Shown: positions 36,107 to 44,932, numbered from the stretch's first letter. The stretch is 64,000 nucleotides of DNA from an uncultured Acetatifactor sp. (GCA_910586215.1 CAJUGH010000002.1:217742-281741), one strand, 5' to 3'. Translations and numbers: made by a program. Notes: generated by a model not told the origin, from the sequence alone.

Positions 36107-36881
36107 TACTGGGCCTGGGCGTTCCACAGCCGGTGGTAAAGGCCGTCTTTTTCCTGCAGCAGGGTGTCATGGGCACCCTGCTGTATGAATCTGCCCTCCT
36201 CAAACACTGCGATTTCATCACAGAAACGGCAGGAAGAGAGTCTGTGGCTGATATAGATGGCGGTCTTGTCCCGGGCGATCTGGTCGAACTGCTGGTAGAT
36301 CTCCATCTCGGCTATGGGGTCTAAGGCAGCGGTGGTGAAATAGGGGGAAGCGGCGTCTGTCACGGAACTGATAAAGTAGAGAAGATAGACACCGGGGCAC
36401 CGTTTCCCCAGCAGCCGGAAGGCCCTGTAATTCAAGGCCAGGGTTTCCCTAAGGGACAGGGCTTCGTCCAGCCGCTCCACAATGCTGTCCACGCGCAGCA
36501 GTCCCAGGCTGCGGTCCATGACCTGGAAGAACTTTTCCTTCTGGAGGGGGTTCATCAGATAGTGCAGGGCCGACACATCGTATCCTTCCGCAATATAATC
36601 AGAATAGCCGGTGATGAAGACGATCTGTACCGACTCATTTTCCCGGCGGATGGTTCTGGACAGGGTCACACCGTCCATCCTGCCCATCTCAATGTCCAGC
36701 AGCAGGATGTCATAGCTCTCTGCTCCTCATAACGAAATAAAAAGGCTTCTGCTGAGGGGAAGGTGTCGATATGTAGCAGTGTGCCGTTTTGTCTGGCCCA
36801 TTGCTCCAGGAGGTTTAAGAGGTATTGTATGTCTGTGGCATTGTCATCACAGACTGCGAGTTGATAAGCCATGTCTGACAT
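36094..36881 (-). pseudogene. Scar of a response regulator and an ABC exporter
   Basis: The minus strand begins with a receiver domain (MAYQLAVCDDNATDIQYLLN) that changes frame around 36725, within a GAGAG run; the second frame continues DILLLDIEMGRMDG and ITGYSDYI to residue-equivalent 115. No LytTR domain follows. The frame instead runs into the start of an ABC exporter (LSLRETLALNYRAFRLLGKR onwards) and then jumps from SPYFTT straight to AALDPIAEMEIYQQF and AIYISHRLSSCRFCDEI, the end of an ABC ATPase. Roughly 450 residues of membrane domain and Walker A are missing. It is therefore the remnant of two genes with at least one internal deletion plus a frameshift. It converges on the SGNH gene with a 13-base overlap. 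Confidence 0.8.
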
Positions 36882-37038
36882 ACCCCGGTTTGCTTTTGTC
36901 TTGCTTGTAAGCAGCTTTTCTGTTCCCCGCAGGATGCGGATGCCCCATCCTGCAATATCAGTTTCTTCTGGCTATTCTACCACGCTTTTGTTCCCATGGG
37001 AAGCTGGCAATGGAAAAATTAGAGAAAAGTAACTTGCT

Positions 37039-37059
37039 GTGAAAGGAGTGAACAGTAAC
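37039..37059 (+). repeat. Solo 21-base repeat end
   Basis: GTGAAA, GGA, GTGAAC, AGTAAC; 20 of 21 identical to the right end at 47966-47986. A second AGTAAC occurs just upstream (37027-37033). It ends 13 bases before the -35 of the next promoter. The remainder of this gap (36882-37149) has an 8-bp hairpin GCAGGATG/CATCCTGC at 36929-36953. Confidence 0.65.
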
Positions 37060-37072
37060 ACTTGGGATGGCA

Positions 37073-37101
37073 TTGTGCTATGTGGCAATCTGTGATATCA
37101 T
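37073..37101 (+). promoter_or_regulatory. Sigma-A-type promoter of the LspA-like gene
   Basis: TTGTGC (37073-37078), a 17-base spacer, TATCAT (37096-37101), 48 bases before the ATG. Confidence 0.5.
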
Positions 37102-37149
37102 GAAGACAGTGATGCAGATTAGGCAGAAACAGGATAAGTGAGGAAGTGT

Positions 37150-37611
37150 ATGAGGTATCTGTATATGTTGCTGGCAACCCTGGTGTTCGGGTCAGACCAG
37201 TGGATGAAAAAGCGGATTGAAAACAGCGATGCGGATCAAAGAGAGCGGGCCTGCCTGGGAGGCCGGATCCTGATCAGGAAGCACCATAACAGGGGGATCC
37301 TGCTGAATATGGGATCGGGAAGACGTCCCCTGGTGGCGGCCCTGTCCCTGGTGCTCACGGCAGTGGTGCTCATTGGGTTCCTGGCAAGCCTGGGACAGAG
37401 GGGGAACGGGGTGCTGCGCACGGGGCTGGCCCTGCTTCTGGGAGGCGCGTTCAGCAATACCTATGACAGATTGCGGCGGAAATACGTGGTGGACTATCTG
37501 AGCTTCGGGGTGAAATGGCAGGGACTTCGGCGTGTGGTATTCAACCTGGCGGACTTCGGCATCATCCTGGGTGCGCTGCTTGCGGTGCTGGGTACCGGGG
37601 GAGAGGGGTAG
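37150..37611 (+). CDS. Signal peptidase II-like protein
   Basis: 153 residues with four hydrophobic spans. LspA hallmarks are present: SDQWMKK near the N-terminus, HHNRGILLNMG (family HNxGxxF-like), NTYDRLRRKYVVDYLSF with the first catalytic Asp near residue 105, and VFNLADFGI with the second near residue 136. It is shorter and more divergent than a housekeeping LspA, with SNTYDR in place of GNxxDR, so it may be a paralogue. Lipoprotein signal peptidases act at the membrane. The ATG at 37150 has AGGA five bases upstream; a GTG at 37138 is less well placed. Confidence 0.75.
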   Translation: MRYLYMLLATLVFGSDQWMKKRIENSDADQRERACLGGRILIRKHHNRGILLNMGSGRRPLVAALSLVLTAVVLIGFLASLGQRGNGVLRTGLALLLGGAFSNTYDRLRRKYVVDYLSFGVKWQGLRRVVFNLADFGIILGALLAVLGTGGEG

Positions 37612-37655
37612 GGACCGCATGGCAGGCTGGGAGGTCTGAAGCCCGCAGGAATGGC

Positions 37656-38594
37656 TCAGACCGCTGTGATAAGGGTTCCGGCCCGGCCCTTTATGGCTTC
37701 TTTTACCTTGGACAGGCAAGTGATCAGTACCCGTCCTGTGGGTACCTTTTCCAGGTAACGGATGGCGGCTTCCACCTTTGGGAGCATGGTGCCGGCCTCA
37801 AATTGCCCCTGGGCCATGAGATCCTGTACCTGGGCAACGGTCATGGCAGGAATGGGAGTACTGGCCGGTGTGCCATAGTCCTGGTAGACACATTCCACAC
37901 TTGTAAGGAGGATCAGTTCATCACAGCCTAAGTCCGCTGCCAGCTTCCCGGCAATGGCATCCTTCTCGATGACGGCAGAGGCACCTTTCAATAAATGCTT
38001 CTGTTCGATCACAGGGATCCCGCCGCCGCCGCAGGCAATGACCACCTGGCCGGCTTCAGCCAGGGTGCGGATGGCATCAATCTCCACGATATCAAGAGGT
38101 TTCGGGGCTGCCACGATCCGGCGGAACCCTTTTCCAGGAGTCTCTTTCACATGATTTCCCTTGCCCAGTTCGGCATCGGCCTCCTCCTTGCGCATGTAGC
38201 GGCCGATGGCTTTGGTAGGGGCATAGAAGGCCTCATCGTAAGGGTCTACTGTAACCTGGGTCAGGATGGTGCTTACAGGCTTGGAGATGCCCCGGGAGAG
38301 CAGTTCTGACCGCAGGGCATTCTGGATGTCATACCCCACATAGCCCTGACTCATGGCAGAACAGACACACATGGGCGCAGGGGTATAGTCGGCAGAGATA
38401 TGGCACAGATGGGTCATGGCCTTGTGGATCATACTGACCTGTGGCCCATTGCTGTGGGTGATGGTAAGCTGATAGCCTGCCTCCACCAGGTCAGCCAGGG
38501 CCCTGGCGGTGATGCGCACGGCATCCTGCTGTGCTTCCGTATTGCATCCCAGGGCCTCATGCCCCAGGGAAACCACTGCTTTTTTCTTGTTCAT
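37656..38594 (-). CDS. arcC: Carbamate kinase
   Basis: 312 residues of the amino-acid-kinase fold: VVSLGHEALG, ITHSNGPQVSMIH, RRIVAAPKPLDIVE, VVIACGGGGIPVI and AVIEKDAIAGKLAADLG with the nucleotide-binding Lys/Asp. It converts carbamoyl phosphate and ADP to ATP. Usually it is part of arginine deiminase or purine/allantoin degradation clusters, but no such genes are in the window, so it stands alone. AAAGGTG precedes the ATG. It is divergent from the oxidoreductase operon and convergent with the LspA-like gene. Confidence 0.93.
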   Translation of the reverse strand: MNKKKAVVSLGHEALGCNTEAQQDAVRITARALADLVEAGYQLTITHSNGPQVSMIHKAMTHLCHISADYTPAPMCVCSAMSQGYVGYDIQNALRSELLSRGISKPVSTILTQVTVDPYDEAFYAPTKAIGRYMRKEEADAELGKGNHVKETPGKGFRRIVAAPKPLDIVEIDAIRTLAEAGQVVIACGGGGIPVIEQKHLLKGASAVIEKDAIAGKLAADLGCDELILLTSVECVYQDYGTPASTPIPAMTVAQVQDLMAQGQFEAGTMLPKVEAAIRYLEKVPTGRVLITCLSKVKEAIKGRAGTLITAV

Positions 38595-38721
38595 AGGTAC
38601 ACCTTTCTATGTGTAATGTTCGGAAGTTCTCCTGGTTTTCTCTCAAAATCCTTCCGTATGCTTTACCTATGTCAATTATAAAGGTATGCCATGGCGCCTG
38701 TCAAGATTCTGTTTCATGCCT

Positions 38722-38895
38722 GTTACTGTTCACGGGGTGGTGCCGCCAGGTGTTTTTGTGCGAATTCTGCACATAAAATCCGAGACTGTTTACGTGTGCA
38801 ATATACGCGAAAACCTGCCAAAATCATTGCGGCAGCAGTGGCGCTATGTTAGAATGGAGGAAATGACGGCTGCTGTGAACAAAGAAAACAGTAAC
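38722..38895 (+). mobile_element. Long copy 1 of the GTTAC/GTAAC hairpin element (174 bp)
   Basis: The left end GTTACTGTTCACG and right end ACAGTAAC form terminal inverted repeats. The left arm GGTGCCGCCAGGTG is shared with the copies at 47767 and 58934. Its next hairpin is GTGC/GCAC where the other copies have CACG/CGTG, so pairing is kept while sequence changes. The middle is unrelated to the other copies and holds a promoter. No flanking direct repeat was found for this copy. Confidence 0.6.
38827..38855 (+). promoter_or_regulatory. Possible promoter of the oxidoreductase operon, inside the repeat element
   Basis: TTGCGG (38827-38832), a 17-base spacer and TAGAAT (38850-38855). If used, the right end of the element lies in the transcribed leader. 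Confidence 0.45.
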
Positions 38896-38926
38896 AGAGG
38901 ATTCACGGTTCCTAGGAGGTGCAGGC

Positions 38927-40357
38927 ATGACAGATGTGATCATCATAGGCGCAGGGGTAACAGGCTGTGCAATCGCCAGGGAACTGGCACGGCTCGACTG
39001 CAAAGTGAAGGTCCTGGAGAGGGCCAGTGATGTATGTGAGGGCACATCCAAGGCCAACAGCGGCATTGCCCATGCTGGATTTGATGCCGTCCCCGGCACC
39101 TGGAAGGCCAGGATGAATGTAGAGGGCAGCAGGATTCTGGAAGATCTCTCAAAGGAACTGGACTTCCCTTACAGGAGAAATGGCTCCCTGGTGCTGTGTT
39201 TTGCAGAGGGTGACAGGGAAAAGCTGGAGAAGCTTCGCAGGCAGGGGGAGGAAAACGGTGTGAAGGGAATCCGGATCCTGGGACAGGAGGAACTGCAGAA
39301 GCTGGAGCCAGGTGTCTCCAGGCAGGCGGTGGCAGCGCTCTATGCCCCTACAGGGGCTATCGTATGTCCCTTTGGCCTGACCATTGCCCTGGCGGAGAAT
39401 GCAGCGGCAAACGGGGTGGAATTCCATCTGCAGACCAGGGTGGAAGGGATCCGGAAGACCCAGGACGGATACCGGCTCTCCACCAGCCAGGGGATCTATG
39501 AGGGCCGGGCCGTGGTCAACGCTGCCGGTGTCTACGCAGACTGGTTCCACAATATGGTAAGCGCAAGGAAGCTGCGCATTACACCCAGAAGGGGTGAGTA
39601 CTGTCTGATGGATAAACAGGTGGGGAATCTGGTGAGCCATACCATTTTTCAACTGCCCACGGCCCATGGGAAAGGGGTGCTGGTGACGCCCACTGTCCAT
39701 GGGAATCTGCTGGCCGGTCCCACGGCAAGGGATATGGAGGACAAGGAGGCGGTGAACACTACCCGGGAAGGCATGGAGGAGGTACTGAAGAAGGCGGCCA
39801 CCAGTGTGAGGGAATTTCCTGCCAGGCAGGTGATCACTTCCTTTGCGGGATTGCGGGCAGCGGAGGCAGGAGGGGACTTTGTCCTGGGAGAGGTGGAAGA
39901 TGCTCCTGGCTTCTTTGATGCGGCGGGAATCGCATCTCCGGGACTGACTGCGGCGCCGGCCATTGGCAGGTATCTGGCCGGCCTGGTGGGGGCGTATCTG
40001 TCCGTTGGGAAGAAGCCAGATTTTGTGGCTGTGCGCAGGGGGATCCCCAACATGGAACAGGCATCCATGCAGGAGCGCCGTCGGCTGATTGCAAAGAATC
40101 CCCTGTATGCCAATGTGATATGCCGTTGTGAACTGGTGACAGAGGGAGAGATCGTGGATGCCATCCACAGGCCCCTGGGTGCTACTACCGTAGATGGTAT
40201 CAAGCGCCGGACCAGGGCGGGTATGGGCAGGTGTCAGTCGGGGTTCTGTGCCCCCAGGGTGGTGGAGATCCTGGCCAGGGAATTGCAGAAGGATCCCGGT
40301 GAGATCCGCAAAGCAGATCCGGGGTCGGAATTCCTGGCAGACAAAGGGGAATGGTAG
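38927..40357 (+). CDS. FAD-dependent oxidoreductase, glycerol-3-phosphate dehydrogenase-like
   Basis: 476 residues. The N-terminal FAD-binding DAO domain opens with IIIGAGVTGCAIARELAR and has the FAD-contacting SGIAHAGFD near residue 45. The C-terminal part (about residues 395-455) is a BFD-like [2Fe-2S] domain: CRCELVTEGEIVDAIHRP and GRCQSGFCAPRVVEIL with four Cys. This GlpA-like layout pairs with the next two genes, a trio commonly seen in Firmicutes. Likely substrate is glycerol-3-phosphate, though related enzymes oxidise other hydroxy-acids. AGGAGG precedes the ATG. Confidence 0.85.
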   Translation: MTDVIIIGAGVTGCAIARELARLDCKVKVLERASDVCEGTSKANSGIAHAGFDAVPGTWKARMNVEGSRILEDLSKELDFPYRRNGSLVLCFAEGDREKLEKLRRQGEENGVKGIRILGQEELQKLEPGVSRQAVAALYAPTGAIVCPFGLTIALAENAAANGVEFHLQTRVEGIRKTQDGYRLSTSQGIYEGRAVVNAAGVYADWFHNMVSARKLRITPRRGEYCLMDKQVGNLVSHTIFQLPTAHGKGVLVTPTVHGNLLAGPTARDMEDKEAVNTTREGMEEVLKKAATSVREFPARQVITSFAGLRAAEAGGDFVLGEVEDAPGFFDAAGIASPGLTAAPAIGRYLAGLVGAYLSVGKKPDFVAVRRGIPNMEQASMQERRRLIAKNPLYANVICRCELVTEGEIVDAIHRPLGATTVDGIKRRTRAGMGRCQSGFCAPRVVEILARELQKDPGEIRKADPGSEFLADKGEW

Positions 40358-40391
40358 AAGTCTGGAAACGGGCAGCAGGAGGGAAACGGGC

Positions 40392-41681
40392 ATGAGGAAA
40401 GATCTGGTGATAGTCGGGGGAGGACCTGCGGGACTTGCTGCTGCCATAGCAGCCAGGGAAGCGGGGGTGGAGGATCTGGTGATCTTAGAGCGGGATGCCA
40501 GGCTGGGGGGAATCTTGAACCAGTGTATCCACAATGGATTCGGCCTTCACACCTTTAAGGAGGAACTGACAGGGCCGGAATATGCGGACCGGTTTGTGCG
40601 GCAGGTCCAGGCCCTGGGAATCCCGTACAAATTACACACCATGGTGGTAGACTTAGCAAGGCAGGGGGTACACAGTGCCTGCCCTGTGCTGGTGACAGCC
40701 ATGAACCAGAAGGAAGGTATCTACACCATAGAAGCCAGGGCCTTGATCCTGGCCATGGGATGCAGGGAGAGACCCAGGGGTGCCTTGAATATTCCGGGAT
40801 ACCGGCCTGCCGGGGTCTATTCCGCAGGTACGGCCCAGCGGTATGTGAACATGGAAGGCAGGCTGCCGGGCCGGGAAGTGGTGATCCTTGGCTCCGGGGA
40901 CATTGGTCTCATCATGGCCAGACGTATGACCCTGGAGGGAGCGAAAGTGAAGCTGGTGGCAGAACTGATGCCTTATTCGGGAGGACTGAAGCGGAACATT
41001 GTCCAGTGTCTGGATGACTTTGGTATTCCGCTTAGGCTGCGGACCACGGTGGTAGATATTCAGGGAAAGGAGCGGGTGGAAGGGGTCACGGTGGCCCAGG
41101 TGGATGAACAGGGCAGGCCTATTCCCGGCACGGAAGAAGAAGTTCCCTGTGATACCCTGCTGCTGTCCTGCGGGCTGATCCCGGAGAATGAACTGTCAGC
41201 AGCTCTGGGAGTGGGGATGAACCCGGCTACCAACGGCCCTTTCGTAAATGAGAGCCTGGAGACGGACATGGAAGGGGTATTTGCCTGCGGCAATGTGCTG
41301 CATGTCCATGACCTGGTGGACTATGTATCTGAGGAGGCAGCCTGGGCCGGGAAAAGGGCAGCCGCCTACTTACAGGGCAGCCTGGAAGAGGGTGTGGGGA
41401 AGGTTCCCATCCGGGCAGCAGGCGGTGTCCGTTATACGGTTCCATCTTCCGTGGATCCAGGACGCATGGAAGAGGAACAAATATTGCGCTTCCGGGTGGG
41501 AAATGTGTACCGGGATGTCTGTGTGGAAGTATCCGCAGGGGGACATGTACTGTACAGCCGCAGGAAACGGGTATTGACACCAGGAGAGATGGAGCAGGTG
41601 GCATTGAAGCGGGCATGGCTGGAGCAGATACCTGAGGTGCAGGAGATTGTAGTGGCAGTCAACAACCCCGCAGCTAGCTAA
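40392..41681 (+). CDS. NAD(P)/FAD-dependent oxidoreductase, partner subunit
   Basis: 429 residues with two Rossmann dinucleotide folds: LVIVGGGPAGLAAAIAARE at the N-terminus (FAD) and VVILGSGDIGLIMARRM near residue 165 (NAD). CGNVLHVHDLVD near residue 300 is the late FAD contact. A redox Cys pair of the thioredoxin-reductase type is not evident. It is the second member of the GlpA-like trio. The real start is the ATG at 40392 with AGGAGGG upstream; a longer frame from 40194 is the shadow of the previous gene. Confidence 0.88.
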   Translation: MRKDLVIVGGGPAGLAAAIAAREAGVEDLVILERDARLGGILNQCIHNGFGLHTFKEELTGPEYADRFVRQVQALGIPYKLHTMVVDLARQGVHSACPVLVTAMNQKEGIYTIEARALILAMGCRERPRGALNIPGYRPAGVYSAGTAQRYVNMEGRLPGREVVILGSGDIGLIMARRMTLEGAKVKLVAELMPYSGGLKRNIVQCLDDFGIPLRLRTTVVDIQGKERVEGVTVAQVDEQGRPIPGTEEEVPCDTLLLSCGLIPENELSAALGVGMNPATNGPFVNESLETDMEGVFACGNVLHVHDLVDYVSEEAAWAGKRAAAYLQGSLEEGVGKVPIRAAGGVRYTVPSSVDPGRMEEEQILRFRVGNVYRDVCVEVSAGGHVLYSRRKRVLTPGEMEQVALKRAWLEQIPEVQEIVVAVNNPAAS

Positions 41682-41759
41682 GCGCACTAAAGTGCGCGGG
41701 TATGTGTTCTCCGCTTCGCTTCGGTCCGTGCTGGACAAGCGCCACCAGCGCTACGGACC
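41682..41759. repeat. Cluster of hairpins in the oxidoreductase operon
   Basis: GCGCACT/AGTGCGC (41682-41688, 41691-41697) begins at the base after the stop codon. GGTCCGT/ACGGACC (41723-41729, 41753-41759) encloses AGCGC/GCGCT (41738-41742, 41748-41752). There is no U-run. Such hairpins may adjust the stability of the two halves of the operon mRNA. Confidence 0.6.
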
Positions 41760-41893
41760 ATTGCTCGCGGGAATAAAGGACTGCTAAGAATTGGCTTTGG
41801 ATATGTCATTGGATGAAGGTTTCTATGCAAAGCAGAAGAGGGGACATGTGAAACAATGGATATGGAAGGGTACCGGGCAAAGGGGGTAGCAGA

Positions 41894-42541
41894 GTGGATA
41901 CAGGCAGCAGAAGGACAGCGGGAGTGGTGCAGGATATGGAAGTCCGGAAGGCAACAGATGTAGGGCAGGGCATGGAAGCCTGGAAGGCAGCAGATATAGG
42001 GCAGGGCAGGGAAGTCCCAGGGACAGCAGGCACAGGGCAGCACATGGAAGGGAAGACAGGGGAAGATTCCAGGAGGTTCGGGGCAGATCCAGGAGCAGGG
42101 GCAACAGAAGACGGCCTGGAAGAGGCCAGGGAATTTGTCTGCATCGGATGCCCTCTGGGGTGCAATGTGACGGCCCGGATCCGGGAGGGGGAGATTCTGG
42201 ATATCACGGGGAATACCTGCCCCAGAGGAGCCGACTATGTGACCAAGGAACTGACTGACCCAAGGCGCATTGTCACCAGCCTGGTGCGGGTCCGGGGTGG
42301 TGTGCTGCCAGTGGTTTCCGTGAAGACAGCCGCCGATATTCCCAAGGGAAGGATCATGGACTGCATCCGCGTGCTCAAAGGGATAGAATTACAGGCCCCG
42401 GTCCGGATCGGGGATGTGGTGACGGAGGATGTGTGCGGCACCGAAGTGAAGGTGGTGGCCACCGGGAAGTGTGAACGGAATGAAGATTTTCTAAGGCCAG
42501 AAAAGGGGGATGTTTACACACCCTCTTCGAACTTGACCTAA
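41894..42541 (+). CDS. DUF1667 protein with a repeat-containing N-terminal extension
   Basis: 215 residues. The DUF1667 domain starts near residue 80 (FVCIGCPLGCNVTARI), continues ITGNTCPRGADY and TSLVRVRGGVLPVVSVKTA, and ends near residue 195; its Cys residues probably bind a cofactor. DUF1667 proteins normally begin at that point, so about 78 extra residues precede it. These are encoded by degenerate tandem repeats of about 36-40 bases around 41935-42050 (repeated GGAAGxC-type and AGGGCAGGG motifs). The GTG at 41894 has AAAGGGGG seven bases upstream. Third member of the oxidoreductase trio. Confidence 0.8.
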   Translation: MDTGSRRTAGVVQDMEVRKATDVGQGMEAWKAADIGQGREVPGTAGTGQHMEGKTGEDSRRFGADPGAGATEDGLEEAREFVCIGCPLGCNVTARIREGEILDITGNTCPRGADYVTKELTDPRRIVTSLVRVRGGVLPVVSVKTAADIPKGRIMDCIRVLKGIELQAPVRIGDVVTEDVCGTEVKVVATGKCERNEDFLRPEKGDVYTPSSNLT

Positions 42542-42560
42542 GAAAACCTAAGTCATTCCG

Positions 42561-42664
42561 GGAAGAATGCCTGCCTTTGGCATTCTTCCAAGCGCTATTT
42601 TGCGCTTTGCGTGGTTTTTGCGCTATGAGTTCACGGATTGTTTGTGCTGCTAAAGCGGCATTGT
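42561..42664. repeat. Copy 1 of a second hairpin repeat family
   Basis: An 11-bp hairpin with arm GGAAGAATGCC (42561-42571 / 42579-42589) comes first, then AAGCGC/GCGCTT. A 31-base block (42631-42661) follows that starts TCACGGATTGTTTGTGC and matches 59275-59305 at 29 of 31 bases, and then GTCGGC/GCCGAC. It lies between the convergent DUF1667 and prs genes. Confidence 0.65.
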
Positions 42665-42708
42665 CGGCTGCGCCGACATGATTGGAATACCTTATGTATA
42701 TAGGTATT

Positions 42709-43893
42709 TTATATTTCCCCGTTCTTATACCTGGTCACATAACTCTGGATTCTCTCATTGGGATTCAGCAGGTCGCTGATGGAAGAGTCATGGTTCAGGG
42801 TATCGATAATGTAAGCGATATATTTGCTCATGTCACAGTTCACATACCACTCCCTTTCCAGAAGTTGTGGGGTCTGATAGATAAGGTTGGTGGTGAGTAC
42901 CCTGTCAATGATGCCGTTCCTATAGGCCTGGTCGAATTTGTCCAGTCCATTGGTGAACAGCCCGAAGGTAGCACAGACGAAGATCTTGCCGGCTTTGCGT
43001 TCTTTTAGGAGGGCAGCCACTTCCAGTACGCTCTCCCCGGAAGAGATCATGTCATCTATGATGATCATGTCCTTGCCTTCCACGCTGGTGCCCAGGAATT
43101 CATGGGCCACAATGGGGTTGCGGCCGTCTACGATCTGGGTAAAATCACGTCTCTTGTAGAACATACCCATATCCAGTCCCAGCACATTGGCTATGTAGAT
43201 GGCACGGCTCATACCGCCTTCATCCGGGCTGATCACCATCATATGGTCTGAGTCTATCTTCAGATGCTTCTCCGTGCGCAGCAGGCCCTTGATAAACTGG
43301 TAGGCGGGCTGTACCGTCTCGAAGCCGTGCAGGGGAATGGCATTCTGTACCCTGGGATCATGGGCATCGAAGGTGATGATATTGTCTACGCCCATCTGCA
43401 CCAGTTCCTGGAGGGCCAGGGCACAGTCCAGGGACTCCCTGGAAGTTCTCTTGTGCTGGCGGCTCTCATAGAGGTAGGGCATGATGACGGTGATGCGGCG
43501 GGCCTTGCCGCCCACTGCGGCGATCAGCCGTTTCAAGTCCTGGTAATGGTCATCGGGAGACATGTGATTCTCATGCCCGCACAGGGAATAGGTCAGTGAG
43601 TAATTGCATACGTCTACCAACAGGTACAGGTCTGTACCCCGGACAGATTCCTGGATGACCCCTTTGGCTTCACCGGAACCAAAACGCGGGACCTTCGCAT
43701 CCAGCAGATAGGATTCCCGCTGGTAGCCGGAGAAGGCCAGGGAATCCTTATGTTCACTTTCCCGTTCGGTCCGCCATTTTACCAGGTACTGGTCCACTTT
43801 GCCGCACAGGGGCTTACAGCCCTCCAGGGCAATGATGCCCAGAGATCCAACGGGAATGGTTTCAAGGTTTCTTTTTTCTTCGCGGTTGCCCAT
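42709..43893 (-). CDS. prs: Ribose-phosphate pyrophosphokinase, long clostridial form
   Basis: Makes PRPP from ribose-5-phosphate and ATP. At 394 residues it is longer than the usual ~315, with an N-terminal extension (NLETIPVGSLGIIALEGCKP) seen in a divergent class of clostridial enzymes. Signatures are RRITVIMPYLYESRQHKRTS for the flexible loop, NIITFDAHDPRVQNAI, MVISPDEGGMSRA, and the PRPP-binding DMIIIDDMISSGES near residue 275. GTG/ATG choice is simple; AAAGG lies 11 bases before the ATG. Downstream end of a murC-dnaD-dnaC-prs run on the minus strand. Confidence 0.9.
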   Translation of the reverse strand: MGNREEKRNLETIPVGSLGIIALEGCKPLCGKVDQYLVKWRTERESEHKDSLAFSGYQRESYLLDAKVPRFGSGEAKGVIQESVRGTDLYLLVDVCNYSLTYSLCGHENHMSPDDHYQDLKRLIAAVGGKARRITVIMPYLYESRQHKRTSRESLDCALALQELVQMGVDNIITFDAHDPRVQNAIPLHGFETVQPAYQFIKGLLRTEKHLKIDSDHMMVISPDEGGMSRAIYIANVLGLDMGMFYKRRDFTQIVDGRNPIVAHEFLGTSVEGKDMIIIDDMISSGESVLEVAALLKERKAGKIFVCATFGLFTNGLDKFDQAYRNGIIDRVLTTNLIYQTPQLLEREWYVNCDMSKYIAYIIDTLNHDSSISDLLNPNERIQSYVTRYKNGEI

Positions 43894-43908
43894 GCATGAC
43901 CTGCCTTT

Positions 43909-44889
43909 CTAGGATTTGCTGCGTTTCTTACAGATCCGGATATCCGGACCTGTGAACTTACATAAGGTGAAGTTGCTTGTAACCCGGGAGAAAATTCTGT
44001 CGGAGTAACGGTCCCTCAGTTCCTCCAGGCTCAGATTGGTGGAGATGAGGATCGATTTCTTCCGCAGGGCACGTTCATTGAGGCATGCGAACAATTGGGA
44101 GGTCACGAAGCTGTTGGTGATCTCCGTGCCCAGGTCATCCATGATGAGCAGGTCGCAGCCATACAGATCCTGGTAGAAATCCTGGAGGCAATCCTTCTCC
44201 TTCCAGCCGAAGCTGTAGCGGGCCAGGGTCTCAAAGAGACTGGCAGCGCTGAAATAAATCACGGAATAACCCGCCCCAAGCAGGCAGTCCGCAATGCATC
44301 CCGACAAAAAGCTCTTACCCGTACCTACTGTACCATAAAAGAACAAATTGCGATAGTCTTCTTTGAAGTTTTCTACAAATTTCTGGCTAATGGCCACGGC
44401 AGCCTGGAACCGGTCCAGATCCTCCCCCTGGTAATATTCGTAGGACAGGGTGGAAAAATTCTCCCTGGCCACCATGTCCCGGATGTTTGACTGGTCATAG
44501 AGAAGTTCCAGTTCCTTTCTGCGGAAGCAGTGGCACTTTACAGAGAGTCCGCCTTCTTCCCGGACATACCCGGTATCTTTGCAGCAGGGACAGGTGTAGA
44601 TGGGATCCAGGTAGTCTGCCGGGAAACCATATTCTGCAAGAAGTTGCTGTCGGTGAAGCCTGTTTTCCTCCAGAGAACTGTGCAGCCGGGCATGTGCAAA
44701 GTCATCTCCTCCGAGCAGAAGCCTGGCTGCAGACAGGGACAGGCTGCCTATGGCATCCTCCAGGCCACGGTATTCCGGGATGGCAGCATATACCTGGTTT
44801 TTTCTGGATTCCAGGAGACGGCGGTTGTGGTCCTGTGTCTTTTCATAGCCTTTTAGGATGGATTCGTACTGGGTGTTTGTAAGTGCCAC
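43909..44889 (-). CDS. DnaC/DnaI-like helicase-loader ATPase
   Basis: 326 residues. An N-terminal zinc-binding module (CPCCKDTGYV and CHCFRRK, near residue 98) is followed by an AAA+ core: FFYGTVGTGKSFLSGCIAD (Walker A, near residue 185), DLLIMDDLGTEI (Walker B, near residue 255) and RVTSNFTLCKFTGPDIR. This is the layout of IstB/DnaC-type loaders that place DnaB helicase on DNA. The GTG start at 44889 has AGGAAAGGA eight bases upstream. It directly follows dnaD, so the two are probably an initiation operon. Confidence 0.9.
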   Translation of the reverse strand: MALTNTQYESILKGYEKTQDHNRRLLESRKNQVYAAIPEYRGLEDAIGSLSLSAARLLLGGDDFAHARLHSSLEENRLHRQQLLAEYGFPADYLDPIYTCPCCKDTGYVREEGGLSVKCHCFRRKELELLYDQSNIRDMVARENFSTLSYEYYQGEDLDRFQAAVAISQKFVENFKEDYRNLFFYGTVGTGKSFLSGCIADCLLGAGYSVIYFSAASLFETLARYSFGWKEKDCLQDFYQDLYGCDLLIMDDLGTEITNSFVTSQLFACLNERALRKKSILISTNLSLEELRDRYSDRIFSRVTSNFTLCKFTGPDIRICKKRSKS

Positions 44890-44932
44890 GTCCGTGTTCC
44901 TTTCCTGTGGGTGGTTATAAGGGCGGGAACCA

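Noticed and set aside
38716..38902. Target-site duplication around the 38.7-kb element copy
   Set aside because: Flanks (CATGCCT and AGAGGAT) do not match; this copy may be older or rearranged.
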